NCBI RefSeq assembly: GCF_001428825.1
Contig: NZ_LMIT01000010.1
Span: 465,801 to 529,800 of the forward strand
Reading direction: 5' to 3'
Source: Nocardioides sp. Root240
GTDB taxonomy: Bacteria > Actinomycetota > Actinomycetes > Propionibacteriales > Nocardioidaceae
Length of the DNA stretch: 64,000 nt
In this document: piece by piece, positions 7,899 to 15,714 of the stretch
How positions within the stretch are numbered: the first letter of the stretch is position 1
Layout of the letters: the number at the start of each line of letters is the position of its first letter
Made by a program: the position numbers and the translations under genes
Notes under the pieces: generated by a model
Seen by the model: the letters and a program-made list of their open reading frames with translations, nothing else
Told to the model about the DNA's origin: nothing
The model's database searches: none

Positions 7899-9383
7899 AT
7901 GAACCGCACTGCTGGTGGGGCACGCCTGCGTACCGGCGCGCTCGTCCTGCTGCCCGCGCTCGCGCTCGCGGCGTGTGGCAGCCATCGCGTCCCGTCCGGC
8001 CAGGCGCCCACCGCGGCGCCGACGTCGACGCCGTCCGGCACCCCCTCGGATACCGGGGCCGGCGACCTCGCGATCGCGCGCAGCGAGACCCGCGAGGACT
8101 CGGTCTACCCCGACATCGGTGACCCGTTGGTCGACGCGCTGCACTACGACCTCGGCCTCACCTGGGATCCCGCGAAGGACCGGCTCACCGGCCGCGAGGT
8201 GCTGACCTTCCGTGCCACCGGCGACTCCGCGACCATCCCGCTCGACTTCAACGAGCAGCTCGCGATCTCCGAGCTCACCGTCGACGGCCAGCCGGTCGAG
8301 CACACGGTCGCCGGGACCCACCTGACCGTCGAGCACCCGATCGAGGCGGACGAGCAGTACGAGCTCGGCCTCACCTACGCCGGCACGCCCGCGCCCGCGC
8401 CCGCCCCGAGCACCCGCTCCGACTTCACCCAGGGCGTCGGCTGGAGCGTCACCGGCGACCACGAGACGTGGACCCTGCAGGAGCCCTACGGCGCCTTCAC
8501 CTGGTACGCCGTCAACGACCAGCCGTCCGACAAGGCGCTCTACGACTTCACCCTCACCGTGCCCTCGCCCTGGTCGGGCGTCGCGAACGGCGTGCTGCGG
8601 AGGACGACCACGCGGAGCGGGCAGACGACCAACCGGTGGCACCTCGCGGAGCCGGCGGCGTCGTACCTGGTGACGGTGGCGTTCGCCGACTACCAGCACA
8701 CCGACCTGAAGTCGGCGAGCGGCGTGCCGATCCAGGTCTGGGCGCCCGCCGGCGGGAAGGCGCTGCCCGGGGGCACCAGCACGGCGCCGGCGGCGATCGA
8801 CTGGCTGGAGAAGGTGCTCGGTCCGTACCCGTTCGACTCCTTCGGCGTGGTGGTCGTCGACAACGACAGCGGCATGGAGACCCAGACGATGGTCACCCTC
8901 GGCGACACCGACTACTCGCTGTCGCCGGCCGTGATGGTGCACGAGGCCGCGCACCACTGGTACGGCGACACGGTCACCCCCGCCGACTGGTCGGACGTGT
9001 GGATGAACGAGGGCATGGCGATGTACCTGCAGGGCATGTGGGAGGCCGAGCAGGAGGGCATCACGATCGAGGACAAGATGGACCAGTGGGCGGCCTTCGA
9101 GGTCCAGCTCCGCGAGGCCGCCGGGCCGCCCGCGGCCTTCGACCCGGCGCAGTTCGGTGACGGGAACATCTACTACGGGCCGGCGCTGATGTGGCAGGAG
9201 CTGCGCGAGCGGATCGGCGACGACGCCTTCTTCCGGGTGCTGCGGGAGTGGCCGGCGGCGCAGGAGAACGGCACGGCCGACCGCGAGGAGTACTGGGACT
9301 GGATCGAGCAGGAGACCGGCGAGGAGCTGTCGGACTTCTTCGACGCGTGGTTGCTGGGCAAGCAGACGCCGGCACGCGACTGA
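7899..9383 (+). CDS. M1-family zinc metallopeptidase lipoprotein
   Basis: A 494-residue exported peptidase. ATG at 7899 gives a lipoprotein signal ending LALAAC (Cys 26), followed by a Pro/Thr/Ser linker. The zinc motif is clear: HEAAH at residues 348-352 and the third ligand in WMNEG at Glu 371, i.e. HExxH-x18-E of M1 aminopeptidases. The GAMEN-like substrate loop is SGMETQT, typical of short actinobacterial M1 proteins. The usual C-terminal HEAT/armadillo domain is largely missing, so the enzyme is about half the length of PepN. It is expected to trim peptides at the outer face of the membrane. It is divergent from the ESX-accessory lipoprotein gene with only 83 bp between starts. Confidence 0.88.
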   Translation: MNRTAGGARLRTGALVLLPALALAACGSHRVPSGQAPTAAPTSTPSGTPSDTGAGDLAIARSETREDSVYPDIGDPLVDALHYDLGLTWDPAKDRLTGREVLTFRATGDSATIPLDFNEQLAISELTVDGQPVEHTVAGTHLTVEHPIEADEQYELGLTYAGTPAPAPAPSTRSDFTQGVGWSVTGDHETWTLQEPYGAFTWYAVNDQPSDKALYDFTLTVPSPWSGVANGVLRRTTTRSGQTTNRWHLAEPAASYLVTVAFADYQHTDLKSASGVPIQVWAPAGGKALPGGTSTAPAAIDWLEKVLGPYPFDSFGVVVVDNDSGMETQTMVTLGDTDYSLSPAVMVHEAAHHWYGDTVTPADWSDVWMNEGMAMYLQGMWEAEQEGITIEDKMDQWAAFEVQLREAAGPPAAFDPAQFGDGNIYYGPALMWQELRERIGDDAFFRVLREWPAAQENGTADREEYWDWIEQETGEELSDFFDAWLLGKQTPARD

Positions 9384-9413
9384 GGCTTTGCCTCGCACCC
9401 CTTCCCCCGCACT

Positions 9414-9427
9414 GGAACACGTTCTAG
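9414..9427 (+). promoter_or_regulatory. KstR-like operator
   Basis: TGGAACACGTTCTA is an exact match to TNNAACNNGTTNNA, the motif bound by the TetR-family steroid-catabolism repressor KstR of actinobacteria. It ends 9 bp before the ATG at 9437, so a bound repressor would cover the transcription or translation start. No kstR gene is in the window. Confidence 0.55.
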
Positions 9428-9436
9428 TCTCCGGGG

Positions 9437-10984
9437 ATGCGCCCCCGCTCCCTGGCCGCTGCCGCTGCTGTCGGCATCCTCGCCCTGGCCCTCGGCTCGC
9501 CCGCCGCACCCGTGCACGCCGACGACGGCTTCGCGCTGCCCGGGCTGCCCGCGCTGCCCGCGCTGCCGACGATCCCGGGGCTGCCGATCCCGCCGCTGCC
9601 GACCGACCTGCTCGTGCCGCGGTTCACCGGCGCTCCGGTCACGGCGCAGCCGCTGGAGGCGCCGCCGGTGCCGCAGAACCCGTGGCTCGCACCGAACGGT
9701 CGCAGCAGCATGCACAACGACGCGTACAGCTCCGACGCCTACACCGTCGCGGGGCCGACCGGGCGGGCGCTGACGATGCGGACGGCGTCGTACGGCATCC
9801 GGGAGTGCGCGACGATGGGCTTCGACTCGCACGACCGGATCGTCGGGCTGTGCGGGGGTCTCGAGGGCTTCACGATGATGGTCATCGACCCGGTGACGCT
9901 GCGCGCGATCTCGCAGCTGCAGGTGTCGGCGCGCGACTTCAGCAAGGCCGCGAACCCGTTCACCGACCTGTGCGGCGGGACCTACTTCTTCCTCGACGCC
10001 GAGGACCACGCGTTCGCGACGACGACCGACTCGTCGATCGCCGAGGTCGTCGTCGGCGTGGACGGCAGGCTGACCAAGGGCCGCAGGTGGCCGCTGGCGT
10101 CGTACCTGGGCGCGGACGACTGCCTCGTCGCGACCGGCGTCGACTGGTCGGGCAGGGTCTGGTGGTTCAGCCAGGACGGCACCGTCGGCACGCTCGACCG
10201 TGCCACCGGCGTCGTGAGGAAGCTGGAGCTGCCGGAGGGCGAGGGCATCTTCAACTCGGTCTCCACCGACGAGACCGGCGGCGTCTACTTCGTCTCGACG
10301 CACCAGGCCTACCGCCTCGACGCGGCCGCGGACGGGACGCCCGAGATCACGTGGGCGATCCCCTACGACCGCGGCACGACGGTGAAGCCGGGCATGCTCT
10401 CGCAGGGCTCCGGCACCTCGCCCACGCTGATCGGCGAGCGCTGGATCGGCATCGCCGACAATGCCGAGCCGCAGAGCCACGTCATCGTCTACGACCGGCG
10501 GCGCGGCGTCCCGGCCGGCGAGCGCGAGCACTGCTCGGTGCCGGTGCTGCAGTCCGGGGCCAGCACGACCGAGAACAGCCTCGTGGCGGCGGGCAACTCG
10601 CTGATCATCGAGAACAACTACGGGTACGCCGGCATCACCTCCACGCTGCTCGGGAGGTCCACGACCCCCGGCGTCTCGCGGGTGATGATCGACGACGACG
10701 GCTGCCACGTCGCGTGGACGAACTCCACGGTCGCGCCGACGTCGGTGCCGAAGGCCTCGCTCGGCAACGGCCTCGTCTACGTGTATTCGAAGCCGCCGCG
10801 CAAGGACCTGCTCGACGCCTGGTACGTCACCGCGATCGACATCCGGACCGGCGAGACCGCGTGGAGCCGGCTGACCGGCACCGGCATCCAGTGGAACAAC
10901 CACTACGCCGCGATCTACCTCGGCCCTGACGGGGCGTTGTACGTCGCGACGATCGTCGGCCTGATCCGGCTCGCCGACGGCTGA
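9437..10984 (+). CDS. Secreted protein with beta-propeller-like repeats, unknown function
   Basis: A 515-residue exported protein: signal peptide MRPRSLAAAAAVGILALALG with cleavage near PVHA-DDG, then a Leu/Pro repeat linker (LPGLPALPALPTIPGLPIPPLP) and a domain of about 430 residues. That domain has recurring Asp/Gly-turn strands (DSHDRIVGLCGG, DEDHAF-like, DWSGRVWWFSQDGTVG, GPDGALYVATIVG) like quinoprotein or NHL-type beta-propellers, but no clear PQQ ligands. Six or so Cys residues suit an extracytoplasmic protein. A perfect KstR-like box just before the start suggests membership of a sterol/lipid regulon. No enzyme assignment is justified. Confidence 0.7.
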   Translation: MRPRSLAAAAAVGILALALGSPAAPVHADDGFALPGLPALPALPTIPGLPIPPLPTDLLVPRFTGAPVTAQPLEAPPVPQNPWLAPNGRSSMHNDAYSSDAYTVAGPTGRALTMRTASYGIRECATMGFDSHDRIVGLCGGLEGFTMMVIDPVTLRAISQLQVSARDFSKAANPFTDLCGGTYFFLDAEDHAFATTTDSSIAEVVVGVDGRLTKGRRWPLASYLGADDCLVATGVDWSGRVWWFSQDGTVGTLDRATGVVRKLELPEGEGIFNSVSTDETGGVYFVSTHQAYRLDAAADGTPEITWAIPYDRGTTVKPGMLSQGSGTSPTLIGERWIGIADNAEPQSHVIVYDRRRGVPAGEREHCSVPVLQSGASTTENSLVAAGNSLIIENNYGYAGITSTLLGRSTTPGVSRVMIDDDGCHVAWTNSTVAPTSVPKASLGNGLVYVYSKPPRKDLLDAWYVTAIDIRTGETAWSRLTGTGIQWNNHYAAIYLGPDGALYVATIVGLIRLADG

Positions 10985-11010
10985 TCGGCGGCTGATCGGC
11001 GGCTGATCGA
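10978..11010. repeat. Three 11-bp tandem repeats at a stop codon
   Basis: The unit CGGCTGATCGG occurs three times in a row, the last ending in A. The first copy contains the TGA stop of the secreted propeller-like gene. It may reflect slippage and has no evident function. Confidence 0.6.
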
Positions 11011-11035
11011 CGGCACAGACCGCAGGTGGCGGCGT

Positions 11036-11050
11036 TGGCAACTGCTGCCA
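11036..11050 (+). promoter_or_regulatory. Candidate PucR operator (GGCA-N5-TGCC) before CoA-transferase
   Basis: TGGCA-ACTGC-TGCCA is a perfect 5-bp-arm palindrome ending 37 bp before the CoA-transferase ATG. The same core occurs before the carbamate kinase and HyuA genes and in degenerate form before the permease and DUF2877 genes. Confidence 0.5.
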
Positions 11051-11087
11051 TGTCGCCGCCGGCGGCGCGCGGCCTAGCGTCGCCGAC

Positions 11088-12257
11088 ATGTCTGCACCAC
11101 TGGCCGATGTGCTCGTCCTCGACCTGACCCGGGCGCTCGCGGGACCGCACGCCGCGATGATGCTCGGCGACCTCGGCGCGCGGGTGATCAAGGTGGAGAG
11201 CCCGGGCGGGGACGACACGCGCGGCTGGGGGCCGCCGTTCGCCGTACCGGAGGAGGGGAGCCGGGAGTCGACGTACTTCCTCTCGGCGAACCGCAACAAG
11301 GAGTCGATCACCCTCGACCTCAAGGACCCGGCCGACCAGGAGGTGCTGGCGCAGCTGATCACGCGCGCCGACGTGCTGATGGAGAACTTCCGCGTCGGCG
11401 TGCTCGACCGGCTCGGCTTCCCCGTGTCGCGGCTGCACGAGCTCAACCCGCGGCTGGTCGTCCTGCAGATCACCGGCTTCGGGCACGACGGCCCGGAGGC
11501 GCACCGCTCCGGCTTCGACCAGATCGCGCAGGGCGAGGGCGGGCTGATGTCGCTCACCGGCATCGCGGAGCCGACCAAGGTCGGCGTACCGATCGCGGAC
11601 CTGCTGGCCGGCATGAACGGTGCCTACGGCGTGGTGGCCGCCCTCTACGAGCGCGAGCGCACCGGCCGCGGCCGCGTCGTGCACACCTCGCTGCTGGCCG
11701 GCATGGTCGGCGTGCACGCCTTCCAGGGCACCAAGTGGACCGTCGCCGGCGAGGTCCCCGGCCTGGCCGGTGGGCACCACCCGTCGATCGCGCCCTACGG
11801 CATGTGGCAGACCGCGACCGGGCCGGTGCAGATCGCGTGCGGGTCGGAGAAGCTCTGGCAGGCGTTCTGCGCGGAGTTCGGCCTCGACGCCGACCGCCCG
11901 GGCCTGGCGAGCAACCCCGAGCGGGTCGCGAACCGTGCCGAGGTGATCGCCCTGGTCGACTCGCTGCTCGCCGACCTGTCGGCCGAGGAGGCGCTGCACC
12001 GGCTCGACCGCGCCGGCGTACCGGCGGGGAGGGTGCGCTCGCTCGAGGAGGTCTACACGTGGGACCAGACGCTGTCGCAGGGCCTGGTCCTCGAGGTCGA
12101 GCACGCGACGCTCGGCCCGGTGCGCCTGCCCGGCCCGGCGCTGCGCTTCGACGACAACGCGTACGCCGGCGGGCGGGCCGAGCACGTCGCTCCCCCGACG
12201 CTGGGGCAGCACAACGAGTCCGTGCGGGAGTGGCTGGCGGCCGACCTCAGCGCGTGA
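11088..12257 (+). CDS. Type III CoA-transferase (CaiB/BaiF family)
   Basis: A 389-residue cytoplasmic CoA-transferase. N-terminal LVLDLTRALAGPHAAMMLGDLGARVIKVESP and the central IADLLAGMNGAYGVVAALYERERTGRG block are hallmarks of the formyl-CoA transferase/CaiB fold, whose catalytic residue is an Asp in the central segment. These enzymes move CoA between carboxylates. There is no Shine-Dalgarno sequence just before the ATG, so translation may be leaderless. It is the only plus-strand gene at the left flank of the cyclic-amide island and shares its candidate operator, so a role in activating malonate or a related acid from ring opening is a reasonable guess. Its last 11 bp overlap the convergent acetyltransferase gene. 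Confidence 0.88.
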   Translation: MSAPLADVLVLDLTRALAGPHAAMMLGDLGARVIKVESPGGDDTRGWGPPFAVPEEGSRESTYFLSANRNKESITLDLKDPADQEVLAQLITRADVLMENFRVGVLDRLGFPVSRLHELNPRLVVLQITGFGHDGPEAHRSGFDQIAQGEGGLMSLTGIAEPTKVGVPIADLLAGMNGAYGVVAALYERERTGRGRVVHTSLLAGMVGVHAFQGTKWTVAGEVPGLAGGHHPSIAPYGMWQTATGPVQIACGSEKLWQAFCAEFGLDADRPGLASNPERVANRAEVIALVDSLLADLSAEEALHRLDRAGVPAGRVRSLEEVYTWDQTLSQGLVLEVEHATLGPVRLPGPALRFDDNAYAGGRAEHVAPPTLGQHNESVREWLAADLSA

Positions 12258-12714
12258 GGTCGGCGCCGAACACGAGCGCAGGTCCGCCGGACTTGACCAC
12301 CTCGCGCTCGAGCGCGAGGCCGATCCCGCGCGCGACGCCCTGGGAGGCGAGGTTGTCCGGGCGGATGATCGCGACCAGGTGGGCGATCCCCGCCGCCCGA
12401 GCGGCGTCGCGGACTGCAGCGGCGGCCTCGGTGGCGTAGCCCTTCCGGCGGAGGGACGCGTGCACGTGCCAGCCCGCCTCGACGTACCAGTCGCCCTCGA
12501 CCTCCTGCATCGTGAGCCCGCAGTCGCCGACGAACACGCCGTCGTGGGTCTCGACGATCCACAGGCCGAAGCCGTGCTCGGCGTAGTTGTCGCGTTGCCA
12601 CTGGATCCAGCCCTCCGGCCCGCGCGACCCACCGAGGTCGAGCGTCGAGACGGCCGGCAGGTCGGCCTCGGTCATCTCGCGGAAGCGGAGACGCGGGGTC
12701 GGGTCCGGGAGCAC
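12247..12714 (-). CDS. GNAT-family N-acetyltransferase
   Basis: A 155-residue GNAT protein of the RimJ/RimL-like type. It opens TPRLRFREMTEADLPAV, has a mid-protein VGDCGL strand, and the acetyl-CoA-binding segment SLRRKGYATEAAAAV (R/Q-x-x-G-x-A/G), then NLASQGVARGIGL near the C-terminus. The substrate cannot be told from sequence. It overlaps the convergent CoA-transferase by 11 bp and is separated from the barbiturase gene upstream by a strong hairpin, so it is probably transcribed alone. Confidence 0.85.
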   Translation of the reverse strand: MLPDPTPRLRFREMTEADLPAVSTLDLGGSRGPEGWIQWQRDNYAEHGFGLWIVETHDGVFVGDCGLTMQEVEGDWYVEAGWHVHASLRRKGYATEAAAAVRDAARAAGIAHLVAIIRPDNLASQGVARGIGLALEREVVKSGGPALVFGADLTR

Positions 12715-12762
12715 GCCGCCACGCTACTGTCCGCGGTCACCTCCCCTGCCCGTCCAGGCGCG

Positions 12763-12800
12763 CCGAGGGGCCCGACGCCTCGCACGGTCGGGCCCCTCGG
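12763..12800 (-). terminator. Strong hairpin after the barbiturase gene
   Basis: A perfect 14-bp stem (CCGAGGGGCCCGAC paired with GTCGGGCCCCTCGG) and a 10-nt loop lie 16 bp past the barbiturase stop. There is no T-run. It likely ends the HyuA-to-barbiturase transcript. Confidence 0.75.
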
Positions 12801-12815
12801 ACAGGCGGTCGGGAG

Positions 12816-13922
12816 TCAGCCCAGGTCGACGATTGCGGCGACCGGGCCGCCACCGTCCGGACCCTGGTGGGCAGCGGAGACGGAGACGAAGACGGCCGGG
12901 TCGCCGGTGACGGCCGCGGTGACGCCGCCGACGCAGGACTTGATCTGGCGGTGCCAGTGCACGTCGGAGTCGTCGAGCATCGCGTTGCGGCGGCCGCGGA
13001 CCTGACCGTCCTGGGAGACCTCGCACTTGAGGAAGACGTTGACCAGGCGGCCGTCGAGGTCGGCGGTGCGGGGACGCTCGGGCAGGTCGAGGCCGGCGGA
13101 CCTGATGGCCTCCCAGATGCCGTCCTGGTCGAGGGCGTCCTTCATGACCGAGTGGCCGATGCGGTAGCGGCCGCCGACGCCGGCGGCGTTGCCGACGACG
13201 ACGATCTGGGCCTGGTCGAGCTCGACGCCCGACGAGCAGGAGGCGACCGAGGAGTAGAGGTCGCGGTTCTTCATCACGTCGGCGTCGGTGGGCATCTCGA
13301 TCTCGCCGAGGGCGACGGCGATGCCGAGGCCGGTGACACCGTTGGAGAGGTCCATCGACTCGTGGGTGTGCTCGGTCCAGACCTGCTGGCCGCGGCTGTG
13401 GGCGTCCCGGATGGTGTGGATGGTGAGCAGCGGGGTCTTGGTCTGCACGTAGTGCACGTCGGAGGGGTCGGTGATGCCGGCACGCTCCATGGCGACCTTC
13501 ACCCCGGCGGCGACCTTCTCGATCATCGCGACGTACCCGATCTCCTCGGGCAGGATCGGCTCGCTCATCGCGAAGCCCACGGTGAGGCGCTGCTCGGCGC
13601 GGCTCGGGTCGTCCTCGGGTACGTCGACCGTCGCGAAGATCGTCGCGTGGGGGCTGATCACGCCGTCGGTGCCGCCGGACCACACGATCGGGACCTGCTT
13701 GACCTGGTCCGCGGGCGCGCCCTTCGCGACCAGCACCTCGCGGAAGGCCCGGTCGGCGATGATCCGGGTGTAGTCGTTGACGCCGCCGTTCCCCTCGGTC
13801 TTGCCGATGATCGCGATCACCCGGTCGGCGGCGAGGACGCCGTCGTCGATCAGCGTGGCCAGCTCGGAGGCGTCCGCGACGGAGTGGATCGGGACCTTGC
13901 GGACCTCGATGGCTGCGGGCAT
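12816..13922 (-). CDS. Ring-opening amidohydrolase: barbiturase / cyanuric acid hydrolase family
   Basis: A 368-residue enzyme of the small AtzD/barbiturase family, which hydrolyses a cyclic imide ring such as barbiturate (to ureidomalonate) or cyanuric acid. The family has three pseudo-symmetric repeats, each with a Lys-Ser pair, and all are visible: Lys41 with Ser82 (SGGTDG), Lys162 with Ser230/231 (CSSG), and Lys299 with Ser348. The C-terminal [12 protein letters not shown] loop matches the family metal-binding region. Length equals known members (about 360-370). It starts 2 bp after the carbamate kinase stop, with GGAAG 8 nt upstream of ATG. Context with an NCS2 uracil-type permease and a Mo-hydroxylase favours barbiturate over cyanurate, but sequence alone does not decide. 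Confidence 0.88.
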   Translation of the reverse strand: MPAAIEVRKVPIHSVADASELATLIDDGVLAADRVIAIIGKTEGNGGVNDYTRIIADRAFREVLVAKGAPADQVKQVPIVWSGGTDGVISPHATIFATVDVPEDDPSRAEQRLTVGFAMSEPILPEEIGYVAMIEKVAAGVKVAMERAGITDPSDVHYVQTKTPLLTIHTIRDAHSRGQQVWTEHTHESMDLSNGVTGLGIAVALGEIEMPTDADVMKNRDLYSSVASCSSGVELDQAQIVVVGNAAGVGGRYRIGHSVMKDALDQDGIWEAIRSAGLDLPERPRTADLDGRLVNVFLKCEVSQDGQVRGRRNAMLDDSDVHWHRQIKSCVGGVTAAVTGDPAVFVSVSAAHQGPDGGGPVAAIVDLG

Positions 13923-13924
13923 GG

Positions 13925-14872
13925 TCAGGCTTCCTTTCGGTTGGGGGTGACGATCGTCCCGACGCGCCCGGAGGCGGCCGCGACGATGGAGTGCAGATCA
14001 GTGATGACGCCGCGGCGTCCGGACTGCTCGACGAACCGGCACACGGCGTCGACCTTCGGGCCCATGGAGCCGCCGGCGAAGTGGCCCGCGTCGGCGTAGG
14101 CCCGCATCTGGTCGAGGTCGACCTCGCCGATGTCGTGGGCGTCCGGCGTACCGAACCCCAGGACGGCGTGGGCCACGTCGGTGGCGATCACGAGCAGGTC
14201 GACCTCGACGGCGCGCGCCAGCAGGGCGGCACCGAGGTCCTTGTCGATGACCGCCTCGACGCCGGCGAGGGTGCCGTCGAGGTGCCGCACCGTCGGGATC
14301 CCCCCGCCGCCGTTGGCGATCACGACGAAGCCGGCGTCGACGAGGGCGACGACCGCGGGGGCGTCGAGCACCTCGAGCGGCTCGGGTGAGGCGACGACGC
14401 GGCGCCAACCGCGCTCGCCGCGGTCCTCCCAGGTCTCGCCGTGCTCGATCATGGTCTGCGCCTCGTCGGCGGAGAGGTAGCGCCCGACCGGCTTGCTCGG
14501 CCGGGCGAACGCCGGGTCCGCGCCGTCGACCAGGGTCCGGGTGACCAGGGCTGCCGTGGGCCGGGAGATGCCCCGGGCCGCAAGGGCGCCGTCGAGGGCG
14601 TTCATCAAGATGTCGCCGAGGGTGCCCTGGGTCTGTGCGCCGCACCAGTCCAGCGGGACGGGCGGGACGACCTGCGCGGCGAGCTCGTTCTTCACCAGCA
14701 GGTTGCCGACCTGGGGGCCGTTGCCGTGGGTGATCACGACGTCGACGCCCTCGGCGACGAGGTCCGCGACGGCCACCATGGCCTCGGTGGCCGCGGCGAT
14801 CTGGTCCTCGGGCCGGGCCTTGCCGTCGGGCGACGTCATCGCGTTGCCGCCCAGCGCCAGGAGGATTCTCAT
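13925..14872 (-). CDS. arcC: Carbamate kinase
   Basis: A 315-residue amino-acid-kinase-family protein that makes ATP and carbamate from carbamoyl phosphate and ADP. Visible are the N-terminal LLALGGNAM, the [12 protein letters not shown] loop, [22 protein letters not shown] and the C-terminal [14 protein letters not shown], all typical of carbamate kinases. No arginine deiminase or ornithine carbamoyltransferase gene is nearby; instead it sits 2 bp upstream of the barbiturase gene and in the same island as DUF2877-FdrA-DUF1116. That points to carbamoyl phosphate from cyclic-amide breakdown rather than from citrulline. A candidate operator lies 67 bp upstream inside the end of the NmrA-like gene, so it may also have its own promoter. 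Confidence 0.93.
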   Translation of the reverse strand: MRILLALGGNAMTSPDGKARPEDQIAAATEAMVAVADLVAEGVDVVITHGNGPQVGNLLVKNELAAQVVPPVPLDWCGAQTQGTLGDILMNALDGALAARGISRPTAALVTRTLVDGADPAFARPSKPVGRYLSADEAQTMIEHGETWEDRGERGWRRVVASPEPLEVLDAPAVVALVDAGFVVIANGGGGIPTVRHLDGTLAGVEAVIDKDLGAALLARAVEVDLLVIATDVAHAVLGFGTPDAHDIGEVDLDQMRAYADAGHFAGGSMGPKVDAVCRFVEQSGRRGVITDLHSIVAAASGRVGTIVTPNRKEA

Positions 14873-14894
14873 GCAGCGAACCTAGTGAGCCGGA

Positions 14895-15689
14895 TCACGG
14901 CCGTTCATCGTCGGGAACAGCCAACGCGGGCGGGCAGGGCTGGCAACTCCTGCCAGCCAGCACGTCGGCGGCCGGGCGGGGCGAGCGGCCGAGCAGGGCG
15001 GCGAGCGGGACGCCGCCGGTGGGCAGGCCGTGGTCGTCGTAGTAGGCGAACATCGCGCGCAGCCACGGGTGCTCGTCGGCGGCCGGCTCGATGCGACGTG
15101 CGGTGGCACCGAGGGCAGCGGCGAGCTCGGCGACGGTGACGAGCGCAGGTCCACCGAGCTCGTACGTCGCGCCGGCGTGGCCGGGCCGGGTCAGCACCAC
15201 GGCCGTCGCCTCGGCGACGTCGTCGAGGTCGACCAGGCCGAAGGGCCGGTCGACGGCATAGGGCACGTCGAGGTGGCCGGTGGTCGCGGCGGCACGCGCC
15301 GCGGGGAGGAGGTTCTGGGCGTAGGCGCACGGCTGGAGCAGGGTCCAGTCGAGGCCGGAGCGGCGGACCAGGTCCTCCGCGACGGCCTTGCCCAGGTGGT
15401 GCGGCATGGCGGGGACGTACGGCGAGGCGACCGAGTGGTAGGTGACGCGAGCGATGCCCGCGGCACGGGCGGCGGCCAGCGCCGCGGCGACGAGCCCGGG
15501 CTCGTCGGGGTGAAGGTTCGGCGCGATCACGTGGACCGCGTCGGCACCGGCGAGTGCAGCCGACAGCGACGAGGGCAGGTCGGCGAACGCGGCCCGGCCC
15601 AGGGGGCGTGTCGCCACGCCCACCCGGGCCAGGGCCGCACCGACGGCACGGCCGGTCTTGCCGGATCCACCGAGGATCGCGACCTCCAT
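14895..15689 (-). CDS. NmrA-like NAD(P)-binding protein
   Basis: A 264-residue Rossmann-fold protein of the atypical short-chain dehydrogenase/NmrA type. The N-terminus MEVAILGGSGKTGRAVGAAL gives the GGxGxxG nucleotide loop; YHSVASPYVPAMPHHLGKAVAEDLVR and LQPCAYAQNLLPAA follow the family pattern. GGAGG lies 9 nt before the ATG at 15689. It sits between hyuB (25 bp upstream) and carbamate kinase (22 bp downstream) in one operon. NmrA-like proteins may be redox sensors or reductases; which applies here is unknown. Its 3' end carries a palindrome likely used by the next gene. Confidence 0.8.
   Translation of the reverse strand: MEVAILGGSGKTGRAVGAALARVGVATRPLGRAAFADLPSSLSAALAGADAVHVIAPNLHPDEPGLVAAALAAARAAGIARVTYHSVASPYVPAMPHHLGKAVAEDLVRRSGLDWTLLQPCAYAQNLLPAARAAATTGHLDVPYAVDRPFGLVDLDDVAEATAVVLTRPGHAGATYELGGPALVTVAELAAALGATARRIEPAADEHPWLRAMFAYYDDHGLPTGGVPLAALLGRSPRPAADVLAGRSCQPCPPALAVPDDERP
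14939..14957 (-). promoter_or_regulatory. Candidate PucR operator inside the NmrA-like gene
   Basis: GCTGGCA-ACTCC-TGCCAGC is a perfect 7-bp-arm palindrome, 67 bp upstream of the carbamate kinase start. Its central GGCAAC-N3-TGCC is the same as at 11036-11050. It could drive an internal promoter for carbamate kinase and barbiturase. Confidence 0.55.
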
Positions 15690-15714
15690 CGAACGGGTCC
15701 TCCGGAGCGCGGCG

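Noticed and set aside
13925..14872. Carbamate kinase as part of an arginine deiminase pathway
   Set aside because: No arcA, arcB or arcD is present; its operon partners are barbiturase-family and hydantoinase genes.
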